Notes: generated from the letters alone by a model not told the origin. A stretch of 64,000 nt of DNA from Vibrio sinaloensis (GCF_000808535.1 NZ_JWLV01000045.1:248001-312000); one strand, 5' to 3'; counted from the first letter of the stretch, positions 7,712 to 16,624 are shown. Numbers and translations: made by a program.

Positions 7712-7742
7712 GATACACAATTCAAATGATGCTTACAAATGC

Positions 7743-8861
7743 TTAACCGCGATAGTAACGCTGCGGCACAAATGGCATTTTCTCAACAGTCATTGGCAAT
7801 TTTTTACCACGAACTTCGGCGAATAACTCAGTGCCAACGGCCATTAAATCCGCTCGAACGTAAGCCATGGAAACCGGCTTGCCAGCATTAGGCCCAGCCG
7901 TGCCACTGGTAACAATCCCTACTTTGTTATCATCAGCGTCGAACAGTTCGGTGCCTTCACGAACCGGAGCCTTCGTTTGGCCAACTAAACCAACACGCTT
8001 ACGCGTCACATCTTTAGTCTCAATTTGTTTGAGGATGATGTCCGCACCTGGGAACCCACCTTCGCGTTCACCGCCAGTGCGACGCACTTTTTGGATGCCC
8101 CACAGAAGGCTTGCTTCAACAGGTGTTGTCGTTGTGTCGAGATCATGACCATACAAACACAATCCACACTCAAGGCGCAGAGAGTCACGAGCGCCAAGGC
8201 CGATCCACTCGACTTCTTCTTCAGCTGTTAGCTTTTGTGCGAGCTCTTGTGCATGCGTGTTGGGTACAGAGATTTCGTAGCCATCTTCACCCGTGTAGCC
8301 ACTGCGGCTCACGATGCACTCAACACCTAAAATCTCAAGCTTCTTCACGTCCATAAATAGCATGTCTGCGACCTCAGCATTGAATCGCTTGAGGACATCC
8401 ACGGCTTTAGGGCCTTGCAATGCCAGTAGTGCTCGGTCATCAATCACTTCTAGCTCTACGCCGGACGGAAGGTGGGCTTCAAGATGGTTAATATCTTGCT
8501 CTTTACACGCCGCATTGACGACAACAAACAGATGATCCCCAAGGTTTGCCACCATAAGGTCATCCATAATGCCGCCTTGTTCATTGGTGAAGAACGCATA
8601 GCGCTGGTTGCCAGCTGGTAGATCGATAATGTCCACTGGGACCAAAGACTCAAGAAACGCCGCTGCCCCTTCACCGTGCAGACGTAATTGCCCCATGTGA
8701 GATACGTCGAACAGACCCGCCGCATCACGGGTGTGCAGGTGCTCTTTTTTCACGCCGAGTTTGTATTGCACTGGCATATCGTAGCCTGCGAAAGGAACCA
8801 TTTTCGCACCAGCTTCAACATGTAAAGAGTGAAGTGGTGTTTTTAGTAGATCTTGAGTCAT
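7743..8861 (-). CDS. gcvT: GcvT, aminomethyltransferase (glycine cleavage T protein)
   Basis: 372 residues. It transfers the methylene carbon from the aminomethyl-lipoyl arm of GcvH to tetrahydrofolate, releasing ammonia. Visible signatures include PLHSLHVEAGAKMVPFAGYDMPVQY, AGLFDVSHMGQ, QRYAFFTNEQGGIMDDL, SRSGYTGEDGYEISVP and LGARDSLRLECGLCLYGHDLD, covering the folate-binding core and the C-terminal beta-barrel. The start follows GGAGA. It is transcribed away from the gcvHP genes, separated from them by the regulator and glyA, but shares an operator sequence with glyA. Confidence 0.97.
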   Translation of the reverse strand: MTQDLLKTPLHSLHVEAGAKMVPFAGYDMPVQYKLGVKKEHLHTRDAAGLFDVSHMGQLRLHGEGAAAFLESLVPVDIIDLPAGNQRYAFFTNEQGGIMDDLMVANLGDHLFVVVNAACKEQDINHLEAHLPSGVELEVIDDRALLALQGPKAVDVLKRFNAEVADMLFMDVKKLEILGVECIVSRSGYTGEDGYEISVPNTHAQELAQKLTAEEEVEWIGLGARDSLRLECGLCLYGHDLDTTTTPVEASLLWGIQKVRRTGGEREGGFPGADIILKQIETKDVTRKRVGLVGQTKAPVREGTELFDADDNKVGIVTSGTAGPNAGKPVSMAYVRADLMAVGTELFAEVRGKKLPMTVEKMPFVPQRYYRG

Positions 8862-8898
8862 TGTTGTCTCCGTTTAATCAGGTTCGTTTTCCACTCTA

Positions 8899-8913
8899 GG
8901 AAACCTTGTTTCC
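8899..8913. promoter_or_regulatory. Palindromic operator upstream of gcvT
   Basis: GGAAAC-CTT-GTTTCC is a perfect 6-3-6 palindrome, 38 bases upstream of gcvT. The same 18-base sequence (from the second G through CCAATA) occurs again between the regulator gene and glyA at 9858-9875. Likely binding site of the adjacent XRE-cupin protein; this is inferred from recurrence and location. Confidence 0.65.
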
Positions 8914-8970
8914 AATAATAAACACGAGTGGAGAATTTTTGCACCATTAACAAGTCGAGAACAGTTCAAA

Positions 8971-8997
8971 ATGTGACATTTAACATTAAATTCACAT
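8971..8997. repeat. Inverted repeat in the gcvT upstream region
   Basis: ATGTGA at 8971-8976 and TCACAT at 8992-8997 are perfect inverted arms with a 15-base spacer. The spacing is wrong for CRP, so no regulator is assigned. Confidence 0.3.
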
Positions 8998-9015
8998 CAA
9001 CAGAAAGGAAAGAGA

Positions 9016-9052
9016 AGCGCCATCTTGAACCTATGTCGCTCAAGATGGCGCT
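9016..9052 (-). terminator. Strong hairpin downstream of the XRE-cupin gene
   Basis: A perfect 13-bp inverted repeat (AGCGCCATCTTGA / TCAAGATGGCGCT) with an 11-base loop. On the minus strand it is followed by a pyrimidine-rich tract (TTCTCTTTCC) rather than a pure U-run. The most likely role is terminating the regulator transcript before the gcvT promoter. Confidence 0.6.
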
Positions 9053-9120
9053 ATTGTACTCAGAAAAAACACAAAAGCAATCGTTTGCTTTTATTATAGG
9101 AAAACTAAGAGCACATTACG

Positions 9121-9744
9121 TTATTTAGCGGTCACCCACAAAATATGTGCATCTTCTTCACTGGTAGAAATCAGCATATGACCCATATTGGCATCATAAT
9201 AGACACTGTCCCCTTCACTCATTTCCACTGGCTCATAGAACTCAGAATAAAAACGAACCGTTCCTGAAAGAATAAGCAGAAACTCTTCGCCATCATGACG
9301 CACCCAATCACCGTACTCATCAAAACTCCGTGCATGCACTTGGCTTTTGAACGGCATCATCTTTTTGTTAGACAGTTGAGTGGCGAGCAGTTCGTGCTCA
9401 TAAGTAGGCGTTGGGTGCGGCTTTCCTTGACCGGATTTAGTGATATCTCTACGCCCTGTTGCAACTTTTTTCCTTGGTGGTTCAAAGAGTTGCGGCATAT
9501 CAATCTGCAACCCCATAGCCAACTTCTGCATCGCTTGAAAGGTAGGCGAAATCTGTTCGTTTTCAATCTTACTTAATGTTGAACGCGCTAATCCTGTGCG
9601 TTGGCTTGCCTCTTCAAGGGTAATCCCTAACTTGCCACGTATGTCTTTGATTTTCTCGCCAAGCTTCAATGGTTCGATGTTTTGATCGCTCGATTCCTTA
9701 GCTAACGTCAATGATGGGTATTCATCATAGATATCTTCGGGCAT
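9121..9744 (-). CDS. XRE-family regulator with C-terminal cupin domain, probable glycine-cleavage regulator
   Basis: 207 residues. An HTH_3 domain occupies about residues 28-85 (LGEKIKDIRGKLGITLEEASQRTGLARSTLSKIENEQISPTFQAMQKLA). A basic linker (PPRKKVATGRRDITKSGQGKPH) leads to a cupin_2 domain at about 130-205 (VHARSFDEYGDWVRHDGEEFLLILSGTVRFYSEFYEPVEMSEGDSVYYDANMGHMLIS). Such proteins usually sense a small molecule in the cupin. It lies between gcvT and glyA, and the palindrome shared by both promoters is in its own upstream region as well. I infer that it controls the glycine cluster and itself, with glycine, serine or a derivative as possible ligand. The start follows GAGGGAA. Confidence 0.85.
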   Translation of the reverse strand: MPEDIYDEYPSLTLAKESSDQNIEPLKLGEKIKDIRGKLGITLEEASQRTGLARSTLSKIENEQISPTFQAMQKLAMGLQIDMPQLFEPPRKKVATGRRDITKSGQGKPHPTPTYEHELLATQLSNKKMMPFKSQVHARSFDEYGDWVRHDGEEFLLILSGTVRFYSEFYEPVEMSEGDSVYYDANMGHMLISTSEEDAHILWVTAK

Positions 9745-10130
9745 GCTTCCCTCTTCTTATATTCTGCTACTTCCTGTTTCATTTTCATTGTGCCCGAAGG
9801 CGATCAGAGAAAAAAGATTAGAACAAGAAATAAACCGTGCTCTCGATAACAAAATTAGAAACCTTGTTTCCAATAGGAAATTTTTGGTTGATTGTTGTTA
9901 CGACAACCGCTATGTTACCAACTTGTTAGTTGTAGAGATGCTATTTCCGAATCGGTTGCTTGATAGATTTAACAATTGTTTTCGGTTTTGCCCCACGGAT
10001 TGAATACTGAGTTTTGGGGCGTTAAATGTCGCTTTGCTCTTACATAGAGAAGAGCAGTACTAGAAAAAGACTGATGAGAACTACAAACCTAAATAACTAT
10101 CTCATCGGCATCAATGGAAGGTCATCTACC
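9745..10130. promoter_or_regulatory. Divergent promoter region of the XRE-cupin gene and glyA
   Basis: 386 bases between two divergent genes. It contains the operator at 9857-9871 and an inverted repeat GCCCCA (9990-9995) / TGGGGC (10015-10020) that could form a leader hairpin before glyA. The glyA frame is open back to an ATG at 10026, but that start has no ribosome site. I see no glycine riboswitch signature here. Confidence 0.55.
9857..9871. promoter_or_regulatory. Palindromic operator between the XRE-cupin gene and glyA
   Basis: AGAAAC-CTT-GTTTCC, differing from the gcvT site only in the first base. It is followed by AATAGGAAA, so a second overlapping palindrome TTTCC-AATA-GGAAA exists here but not at gcvT. 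Inferred autoregulatory and glyA operator. Confidence 0.65.
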
Positions 10131-11426
10131 ATGAACAAAACGTACCAAAATCACAGCCTAGAGAATTTTTTCTCGACTAATCTTGCTGCTACTGACGACG
10201 CTGTGTTCGCTGGGATTCAAGCGGAAAACACACGTCAAAACGAACAAATTGAGCTGATTGCTTCTGAGAACATTGTATCTAAAGCAGTCATGCAAGCCCA
10301 AGGCACCTGCCTAACCAATAAATATGCAGAAGGTTACCCTGGCCGTCGTTACTACGGTGGCTGTGAACACGTTGATACAGTAGAGGCAATCGCTATCGAA
10401 CGCGCGAAGCAACTTTTCAAGTGTGGCTACGCAAACGTTCAACCTCACTCTGGTGCGCAAGCAAATGGCGCAGTGAAGCTGGCACTTCTTCAACCAGGCG
10501 ACACTATTCTAGGCATGTCTCTAGATGCAGGTGGTCACCTTACCCACGGCGCTCGCCCAGCGCTTTCTGGTAAATGGTTCAACGCCGTTCAGTATGGCGT
10601 GGATCGCGACACACTAGAAATTGATTACGATGCCGTTCGCGAGCTAGCTCTTGAGCACAAGCCAAAAATGATCATCGCAGGCGGTAGTGCTATTCCACGC
10701 ACCATCGACTTTGCTAAGTTCCGCGAAATCGCAGACGAAGTTGATGCAATCCTAATGGTCGATATGGCGCACATTGCCGGTCTGATTGCGACAGGCGCGC
10801 ACCCTAGTCCGCTTCCACATGCACACGTTGTTACAACCACAACACATAAGACATTGCGCGGCCCACGTGGCGGTATGATTCTGACTAACCACGAAGACAT
10901 CATCAAGAAAATCAACTCTGCCGTGTTCCCTGGCCTACAAGGCGGCCCATTAATGCACGTTATCGCGGCTAAAGCCGTCGCGTTTGGCGAGGCGCTCGGT
11001 CCAGAATTTTCAACTTATATTGATTCAGTGATCAACAACGCAAAAGTTCTTGCTGAAGTATTGCAAACTCGCGGGTGCGACATTGTGACTGGCGGTACAG
11101 ATACTCATCTAATGTTGGTCGACCTTCGCCCTAAGGGCTTGAAGGGGAACGTGACAGAAGAAGCACTAGAACGTGCGGGGATCACATGTAATAAAAATGG
11201 CATCCCATTCGATTCAGAGAAGCCTATGATTACATCGGGCATTCGATTAGGGACGCCTGCGGGCACAAGCCGCGGCTTTGGCGCTGAAGAATTCAAACTC
11301 ATCGGTAATTGGATTGGCGACGTTCTTGACGGGTTGGTAGAAAACCCAGAAGGCAACCCAGAAGTTGAACAACGCGTTCGCAAAGAAGTGAAAGCACTGT
11401 GCAATCGCTTCCCACTTTACCAATAA
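10131..11426 (+). CDS. glyA: GlyA, serine hydroxymethyltransferase
   Basis: 431 residues from the ATG at 10131 (GGAAGG 9 bases upstream). The enzyme interconverts serine and glycine with tetrahydrofolate. Conserved parts: QNEQIELIASENIVSKAVMQAQGTCLTNKYAEGYPGRRYYGGCEHVDTVE, the cofactor lysine segment VTTTTHKTLRGPRGGMI, and TSGIRLGTPAGTSRGFG near the end. It heads glyA-gcvH-gcvP, so glycine oxidation and glycine-serine exchange are co-located. Since vibrios usually have another glyA near housekeeping genes, this is probably the second, catabolic copy; that is inference. Confidence 0.96.
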   Translation: MNKTYQNHSLENFFSTNLAATDDAVFAGIQAENTRQNEQIELIASENIVSKAVMQAQGTCLTNKYAEGYPGRRYYGGCEHVDTVEAIAIERAKQLFKCGYANVQPHSGAQANGAVKLALLQPGDTILGMSLDAGGHLTHGARPALSGKWFNAVQYGVDRDTLEIDYDAVRELALEHKPKMIIAGGSAIPRTIDFAKFREIADEVDAILMVDMAHIAGLIATGAHPSPLPHAHVVTTTTHKTLRGPRGGMILTNHEDIIKKINSAVFPGLQGGPLMHVIAAKAVAFGEALGPEFSTYIDSVINNAKVLAEVLQTRGCDIVTGGTDTHLMLVDLRPKGLKGNVTEEALERAGITCNKNGIPFDSEKPMITSGIRLGTPAGTSRGFGAEEFKLIGNWIGDVLDGLVENPEGNPEVEQRVRKEVKALCNRFPLYQ

Positions 11427-11461
11427 ACAATTTAATCAAAGTTATTTTTGGAGATTAAGCA

Positions 11462-11842
11462 ATGGACAAAACACTGAAGTTTGCAGATAGCCACGAGTGG
11501 GTACGCGATAACGGTGACGGCACAGTAACTATCGGTATTTCTGAGCATGCACAAGAAATGCTAGGTGACGTTGTATTCGTTGACCTACCAGAGGTTGAAG
11601 ACGAAGTTGAAGCAGGTGAAAGCTTCTCACTGGTTGAATCTGTAAAAGCAGCGTCTGACATCTATGCACCAATCACCGGTGAAATCGTAGAAATCAACGA
11701 AGAACTAGAAGACAGCCCTGAGCTAATCAACGAAGAACCGTATGAAGGCGGTTGGATCGTGAAAGTGAAGATGTCTGATGCATCTGAACTCGACAACCTA
11801 AAAGACGCAGAAGAGTACCTAAACTCAATCGAAGACGAGTAA
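11462..11842 (+). CDS. gcvH: GcvH, glycine cleavage H protein
   Basis: 126 residues, the family length. It shuttles the aminomethyl group on a lipoyl arm between GcvP, GcvT and the dihydrolipoyl dehydrogenase. The lipoyl-accepting lysine is residue 62 in the motif LVESVKAASDIYAPITGE. The start is preceded by GGAG. It follows glyA by 35 bases, and a terminator-like hairpin separates it from gcvP. Confidence 0.97.
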   Translation: MDKTLKFADSHEWVRDNGDGTVTIGISEHAQEMLGDVVFVDLPEVEDEVEAGESFSLVESVKAASDIYAPITGEIVEINEELEDSPELINEEPYEGGWIVKVKMSDASELDNLKDAEEYLNSIEDE

Positions 11843-11858
11843 TTAGGAAAATTAGCAA

Positions 11859-11890
11859 GGCTGCCCCTGTTCTCAGAGGCAGCTTTTTTT
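11859..11890 (+). terminator. Intrinsic terminator/attenuator between gcvH and gcvP
   Basis: GCTGCC (11860-11865) and GGCAGC (11878-11883) form a stem followed by seven T residues. It would end much of the glyA-gcvH transcript and lower or uncouple gcvP expression unless gcvP has its own promoter in the next 73 bases. Confidence 0.8.
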
Positions 11891-11963
11891 CAAAGTTCGG
11901 ACGTATAAGCAATATTGTCAGTAGTGACAACCGATAACCGAACGATGGAGTAGGTAAAGGACA

Positions 11964-14828
11964 ATGACTGAATTACTTCAAAGCCTCAGCACACAAAATG
12001 AGTTCGTTGCTCGCCACAACGGTCCAAACAAATCTGACCAACAAAAAATGTTGGAAGCGATCAACGTTGCAAACCTAGACGCGTTGATTGATGAAACAGT
12101 TCCAGCGCAAATTCGCCTAGAAAATCCGATGACACTGGCCGAAGCAAAAAGCGAAGCTGACATGTTGGTTGCCATGCGCGAATTTGCCGACCAAAACCAA
12201 ATCAAGCGTACGTTCATCGGCCAAGGTTACTACAACACTTTCACGCCAAACGTAATCCTACGTAACGTGCTTGAAAATCCAGGTTGGTACACAGCATATA
12301 CCCCTTACCAGCCAGAGATTTCGCAAGGCCGCCTAGAAGCTCTGCTTAACTTCCAGCAAATGGTGATGGACTTAACAGCAATGGACATTGCTAACGCCTC
12401 ACTGCTTGACGAAGCAACAGCGGCAGGCGAAGCGATGACGCTATGTAAACGCGCTGGTAAGAGCAAGAGCAAAGTTTTCTTTGTGGCAGATGATGTACAC
12501 CCTCAAACGCTAGAAGTTGTTAAAACTCGCGCTAAGTACATCGGCTTTGACGTACAAGTCGGTTCATTAGAGTCACTACCAGAGCAAGACGTGTTTGGTG
12601 CGCTTGTTCAATACCCTGGAACAACGGGTGAAGTTCGCGACCTAACGGACATCATCGCTAAAGCGCAGGCAAACAAAACACTAGTAACAGTTGCTACAGA
12701 CCTACTCGCTTCAGCTCTACTTAAGCCAGCAGGTGAAATGGGCGCAGATGTAGTTATCGGCTCAGCACAACGTTTTGGCGTACCTATGGGGTACGGTGGT
12801 CCTCACGCTGCATTTATGGCAACACGTGACAAGCACAAACGTACTATGCCAGGTCGCGTTATCGGTGTTTCTATCGACTCTAACGGTAACCAAGCACTAC
12901 GTATGGCGATGCAGACTCGTGAGCAGCACATCCGCCGTGAGAAAGCGACATCAAACATCTGTACTGCTCAGGCACTACTAGCAAACATGGCATCGTTCTA
13001 CGCGGTTTACCACGGTGCAGAAGGCTTGCGTACGATTGCTCGCCGTACTCACCACATGACAGCTATCCTTGCTGCTGGTCTAACTAAAGCTGGCTTCGAA
13101 CTCGCGCACAACAGCTTCTTCGATACCATCACTATCAATTCTAGTGAACAGACTGAAGCGCTGTACGCAAAAGCTCAAGCAGCTGACATCAACCTGCGCA
13201 AACTGCCAACTCAACTCGGTGTTAGCTTAGATGAAACAACAACCGTTGCCGACGTTGAAGCGCTATTTGCCGTATTTGGCGTAGAACAAGACGTAAACGC
13301 ACTATCATCAGAAATTGCGAGCAACGAATTTGCAGCGATTCCTGAAGCGCTTCGTCGTACTTCAAAATACCTTACTCACCCAGTGTTTAACACGCACCAC
13401 AGCGAAACGCAGATGATGCGTTACCTAAAACAGCTTGAGAACAAAGACTTCTCACTGACTCACGGTATGATTCCGCTAGGCAGCTGTACAATGAAGCTGA
13501 ACGCCGCCGCGGAGATGATCCCAGTAACATGGCCAGAGTTTGGTTCGATTCACCCATTCGCACCAATCGAGCAAGCGGCGGGCTACTCTGCGCTAGCGAA
13601 AGATCTAAAAGAGAAGCTGTGTGAAATCACAGGCTACGATGACTTCTCACTGCAGCCTAATTCAGGCGCATCAGGTGAGTACGCAGGTCTAATCGCGATT
13701 CAACGCTACCACGAGAGCCGCGGCGAAGGACACCGTAACGTATGTTTGATCCCAAGCTCAGCGCACGGTACAAACCCTGCTACCGCTTCAATGGTGTCAA
13801 TGAAAGTGGTTGTGGTTAAGTGTGATGACGATGGCAACATCGACATGACAGACCTAGCAGCGAAAATCGAAAAGCACGCGGATAACCTATCAAGCATCAT
13901 GATCACTTACCCTTCTACGCACGGCGTTTACGAAGAGCAAGTGAAAGAAGTGTGTGAAATGGTTCATGCCGCTGGCGGTCAAGTTTACCTAGATGGCGCG
14001 AACATGAACGCTCAGGTTGGTCTAACGTCTCCTGGTCTTATCGGCTCTGACGTTTCTCACCTTAACCTGCACAAAACCTTCTGTATTCCACACGGTGGTG
14101 GTGGTCCGGGTATGGGTCCTATCGGTGTAAAATCGCACCTAGCACCTTTCCTACCGGGTCACATCGAAAATGGTGTTGAAGGTGAAGACTTTGCGGTATC
14201 AGCAGCAGATCTAGGCAGTGCGTCTATTCTACCTATTTCTTGGGCTTACATCGCAATGATGGGTGAAGAAGGTCTAACAGAGGCGACTAAGGTAGCGATT
14301 CTAAACGCAAACTACATGATGGAGCGTCTGCGCCCTCACTACCCAGTTCTTTACCGTGGTGCAAACGGCCGCGTAGCGCACGAGTGCATCATCGACATTC
14401 GCCCGCTTAAAGAAGAAACAGGCATCAGTGAAGAAGATATCGCCAAACGTCTAATGGACTACGGTTTCCATGCGCCAACCATGTCTTTCCCTGTAGCAGG
14501 TACACTAATGGTTGAACCAACAGAGTCTGAAGATCTAGAAGAGATCGACCGTTTCTGTGACGCAATGATCGCGATTCGTGAAGAGATGACCAAGGTGAAA
14601 AACGGTGATTGGCCACTAGAGAACAACCCTCTAGTTAACGCACCGCACACACAAGTCGATCTCGCGAAAGACGATTGGGATCGCCCATACTCTCGCGAAG
14701 TAGGCTGTTTCCCATCATCAGCGACTAAGTCTTGGAAATACTGGCCAACCGTAAACCGCGTAGACAACGTTTATGGTGACCGCAACTTGATCTGTTCGTG
14801 TCCAAGCATCGACAACTACGAAGAGTAA
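11964..14828 (+). CDS. gcvP: GcvP, glycine dehydrogenase (decarboxylating), P protein
   Basis: 954 residues, the full single-chain form. It decarboxylates glycine with pyridoxal phosphate and passes the aminomethyl group to GcvH. The N-terminal half begins FVARHNGPNKSDQQKMLEAI and includes FIGQGYYNTFTPNVILRNVLENPGWYTAYTPYQPEISQGRLEALLNFQQM. The C-terminal half carries the cofactor lysine near residue 704 in LNLHKTFCIPHGGGGPGMGPIGV. It ends with ICSCPSIDNYEE, normal for the family. No frameshift seen. Confidence 0.98.
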   Translation: MTELLQSLSTQNEFVARHNGPNKSDQQKMLEAINVANLDALIDETVPAQIRLENPMTLAEAKSEADMLVAMREFADQNQIKRTFIGQGYYNTFTPNVILRNVLENPGWYTAYTPYQPEISQGRLEALLNFQQMVMDLTAMDIANASLLDEATAAGEAMTLCKRAGKSKSKVFFVADDVHPQTLEVVKTRAKYIGFDVQVGSLESLPEQDVFGALVQYPGTTGEVRDLTDIIAKAQANKTLVTVATDLLASALLKPAGEMGADVVIGSAQRFGVPMGYGGPHAAFMATRDKHKRTMPGRVIGVSIDSNGNQALRMAMQTREQHIRREKATSNICTAQALLANMASFYAVYHGAEGLRTIARRTHHMTAILAAGLTKAGFELAHNSFFDTITINSSEQTEALYAKAQAADINLRKLPTQLGVSLDETTTVADVEALFAVFGVEQDVNALSSEIASNEFAAIPEALRRTSKYLTHPVFNTHHSETQMMRYLKQLENKDFSLTHGMIPLGSCTMKLNAAAEMIPVTWPEFGSIHPFAPIEQAAGYSALAKDLKEKLCEITGYDDFSLQPNSGASGEYAGLIAIQRYHESRGEGHRNVCLIPSSAHGTNPATASMVSMKVVVVKCDDDGNIDMTDLAAKIEKHADNLSSIMITYPSTHGVYEEQVKEVCEMVHAAGGQVYLDGANMNAQVGLTSPGLIGSDVSHLNLHKTFCIPHGGGGPGMGPIGVKSHLAPFLPGHIENGVEGEDFAVSAADLGSASILPISWAYIAMMGEEGLTEATKVAILNANYMMERLRPHYPVLYRGANGRVAHECIIDIRPLKEETGISEEDIAKRLMDYGFHAPTMSFPVAGTLMVEPTESEDLEEIDRFCDAMIAIREEMTKVKNGDWPLENNPLVNAPHTQVDLAKDDWDRPYSREVGCFPSSATKSWKYWPTVNRVDNVYGDRNLICSCPSIDNYEE

Positions 14829-14877
14829 TTTTTCTGGTTGAACACAGACAACCAAGTTGGAAACTCACTTAAATAGC

Positions 14878-14906
14878 CAAAGGCGAACCACAAGGTTCGC
14901 CTTTTT
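14878..14906 (+). terminator. Intrinsic terminator of the glycine cluster
   Basis: AAAGGCGAACC-ACAA-GGTTCGCCTTTTT, an 11-bp stem with a T-run, 50 bases after gcvP. Confidence 0.92.
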
Positions 14907-15175
14907 GTAATCGATGCCGCGTCAATCTTTCCGAAGTGGCACTGTGAATTTGGTTCTTCTAAACTCAAGGCTGAGTGGGTTGTTTAACAAGCCAATCTAA
15001 GGAACTATCTGTCTATCCTAACAATAGGAGGGGCAACCCTGATTGTCATCGTTTCAAAGCGAGAATCAGTAGACAGTAACAAACTAAGATTATCGATAAA
15101 ATCAAATAACCGACACTTTGCACCAACAAATTGATGTGGGAAAAGTGATAATTATAACTCTACGGAAAGAATTGA
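14907..15175. other. Non-coding gap before the solitary binding protein
   Basis: About 270 bases with no convincing ORF. The last 60 bases are AT-rich and probably hold the promoter of the next gene (TATAAC near 15155); no operator is recognised. Confidence 0.4.
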
Positions 15176-15955
15176 ATGCGCTCTCTATTCGTTGTACTTG
15201 TGATGTGGATGTCCGCTTTTAGTGCTTATGCCTCATCGCCTAAAACCATCAGACTTGCCTACTCAGACGTTGAATCATTTCCGTTCCAAATGGGCAACGG
15301 TAATGCAGTCGCCAAGCCGCCTGGGCTATCCATCGATATCATCGAACAGGCCGCTGATACCTTGGATGTAGAAATCGAATACGTTCGAATCCCGGGCAAA
15401 AGAGTCCTTCAGCAAATCAAAACGAATCAAGTCGATGGCGGTTTTATTTTCTCTTATAGTCCAGAACGAGCCCGTTACGCTGCTTACCCCACCAAAGATA
15501 GCCAAGCTGACAGCGCATTGCGTATCGCGACACTCGATTACTTTTTTTATCGTCTTCGTGATCAATCACTGGAGTGGGACGGGATAAACCTATCGCCAAG
15601 TATTGGAAGTCCAATCGGAGTTCACAACGGATTTTCAATTCAGAAGGTGTTATCTGATAAAGGTATAGAGACATTGGAGATGCCGAGTACCGCTCAACTG
15701 TTCGAATTGTTGAAGAAGCGGCGTGTATCGGCAGTGGCGATCCAAAGCAACATCGCCGACAGTTACATCGAAAAGAATCAATTACCCAATATCGTGAAGG
15801 TCAACCCACCAATACTCAGAAAGTACTACTATCTGATTTTCAGCCAGCGCTTCGCGGCAGAAAACCCAGAGCTAGTGAGTCAGATGTGGTCAACCATTGG
15901 TAGTGTTCGCGATGAGAGCATTGCAAATCATATGAACAAGTATTTGTTACGTTAA
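15176..15955 (+). CDS. Periplasmic solute-binding protein, amino-acid (SBP_bac_3-like) family, solitary
   Basis: 259 residues. MRSLFVVLVMWMSAFSAYA is a signal peptide, followed by KTIRLAYSDVESFPFQMG and GLSIDIIEQAADTLDVEIEYVRIPGKRVLQQIKTNQVDGGFIFSYSPERARYAAYP, the layout of family-3 binding proteins. The canonical ligand arginine motif is not obvious. No permease or ATPase lies nearby, so it may act as a sensor-type or orphan binding protein rather than an importer subunit. Ligand unknown. Confidence 0.7.
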   Translation: MRSLFVVLVMWMSAFSAYASSPKTIRLAYSDVESFPFQMGNGNAVAKPPGLSIDIIEQAADTLDVEIEYVRIPGKRVLQQIKTNQVDGGFIFSYSPERARYAAYPTKDSQADSALRIATLDYFFYRLRDQSLEWDGINLSPSIGSPIGVHNGFSIQKVLSDKGIETLEMPSTAQLFELLKKRRVSAVAIQSNIADSYIEKNQLPNIVKVNPPILRKYYYLIFSQRFAAENPELVSQMWSTIGSVRDESIANHMNKYLLR

Positions 15956-16022
15956 AGTCCGACGTAAACGCCAAGATAAGGCAAACGTCCGAGCAAACAA
16001 ATCGCGCACGCTGAGAGGCGGC

Positions 16023-16283
16023 CTACTTCAATGGATCATTGTCTGGCAGCGCACTGTGTATCCAAAGTGCCAGTCTGTGTTTGATGTTTGCGCCATCCAA
16101 TTTACTTTCTGGCAATGGCGTAATTTGTTTGGCATCAACTAAGAACAAGTAGATGGCTTTGACTCGTACAGGCTGAGGGGACTGCGGTAAATCAAACCCT
16201 TGCATCTTGGCCATCTTGCCACCAATTTCGAGTGCTTTTTTTACCAATTTGTCTTCATGTTGTAGTTTTGTGCTTTTCGACAT
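16023..16283 (-). CDS. Conserved small protein, DUF5062-like
   Basis: 86 residues, no signal or membrane span, basic N-terminus (MSKSTKLQHEDKLVKKALEIGGKMAKMQGFDLP). The middle segment PVRVKAIYLFLVDAKQITPLP and the end HRLALWIHSALPDNDPLK suggest a compact helical protein. I believe it belongs to DUF5062, a family of uncharacterised marine gammaproteobacterial proteins, but this is from memory. No operon partner. Confidence 0.65.
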   Translation of the reverse strand: MSKSTKLQHEDKLVKKALEIGGKMAKMQGFDLPQSPQPVRVKAIYLFLVDAKQITPLPESKLDGANIKHRLALWIHSALPDNDPLK

Positions 16284-16383
16284 CGATGGTGTCCTCTCTC
16301 TATCACTAGTCCACTTTAGAGTACCTTAAACTCTGGTTTTGTCGTGTTAATCCAATCGCAGATTAGTGACGCACCACACAACA

Positions 16384-16566
16384 TCACTTCGCATCGCCTA
16401 ACCCCATGCTGACGGTTTTGCGTTTTCTGCACCCATCTGAGCAATAGATCACATTGGCCCAGTTATTTCGCCACTTTTTGCGCCAACTGAATGGACGCAG
16501 GCAAACAGGGCACACCTTGGTGTCGAGGTGCGCTTTGAATCCTTTGGCAGTGGTTGATTTTCTCAT
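16384..16566 (-). CDS. Small zinc-ribbon-like protein, DUF2256
   Basis: 60 residues, highly basic. The core KVCPVCLRPFSWRKKWRNNWANVIYCSDGCRKRK has a CxxC...CxxxC-type cysteine set with the tryptophan-rich centre of DUF2256, a short metal-binding family of unknown function often near cryptochrome or photolyase genes. No such gene lies adjacent here. Confidence 0.8.
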   Translation of the reverse strand: MRKSTTAKGFKAHLDTKVCPVCLRPFSWRKKWRNNWANVIYCSDGCRKRKTVSMGLGDAK

Positions 16567-16624
16567 CTCATGGTCGCGTTAAGATTGTTTTAATCTGTTA
16601 CCGATAAGGTCAGCAATGAGATCA

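Noticed and set aside
8862..9120. Glycine riboswitch upstream of gcvT
   Set aside because: I looked for the paired-aptamer core and did not find it on the minus strand; the shared palindrome and the adjacent regulator explain control better.
8928..9128. 66-codon plus-strand frame upstream of gcvT
   Set aside because: It crosses the hairpin at 9016-9052 and the 3' end of the regulator gene; no ribosome site and no recognisable sequence.
9743..10003. 86-codon plus-strand frame between the XRE-cupin gene and glyA
   Set aside because: It overlaps the operator and promoter region, starts within the regulator start codon area and has no ribosome site.
10026..10130. N-terminal extension of GlyA from an upstream ATG
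   Set aside because: No ribosome site at 10026; the 35 extra residues do not resemble SHMT, while 10131 has GGAAGG and gives the family start.
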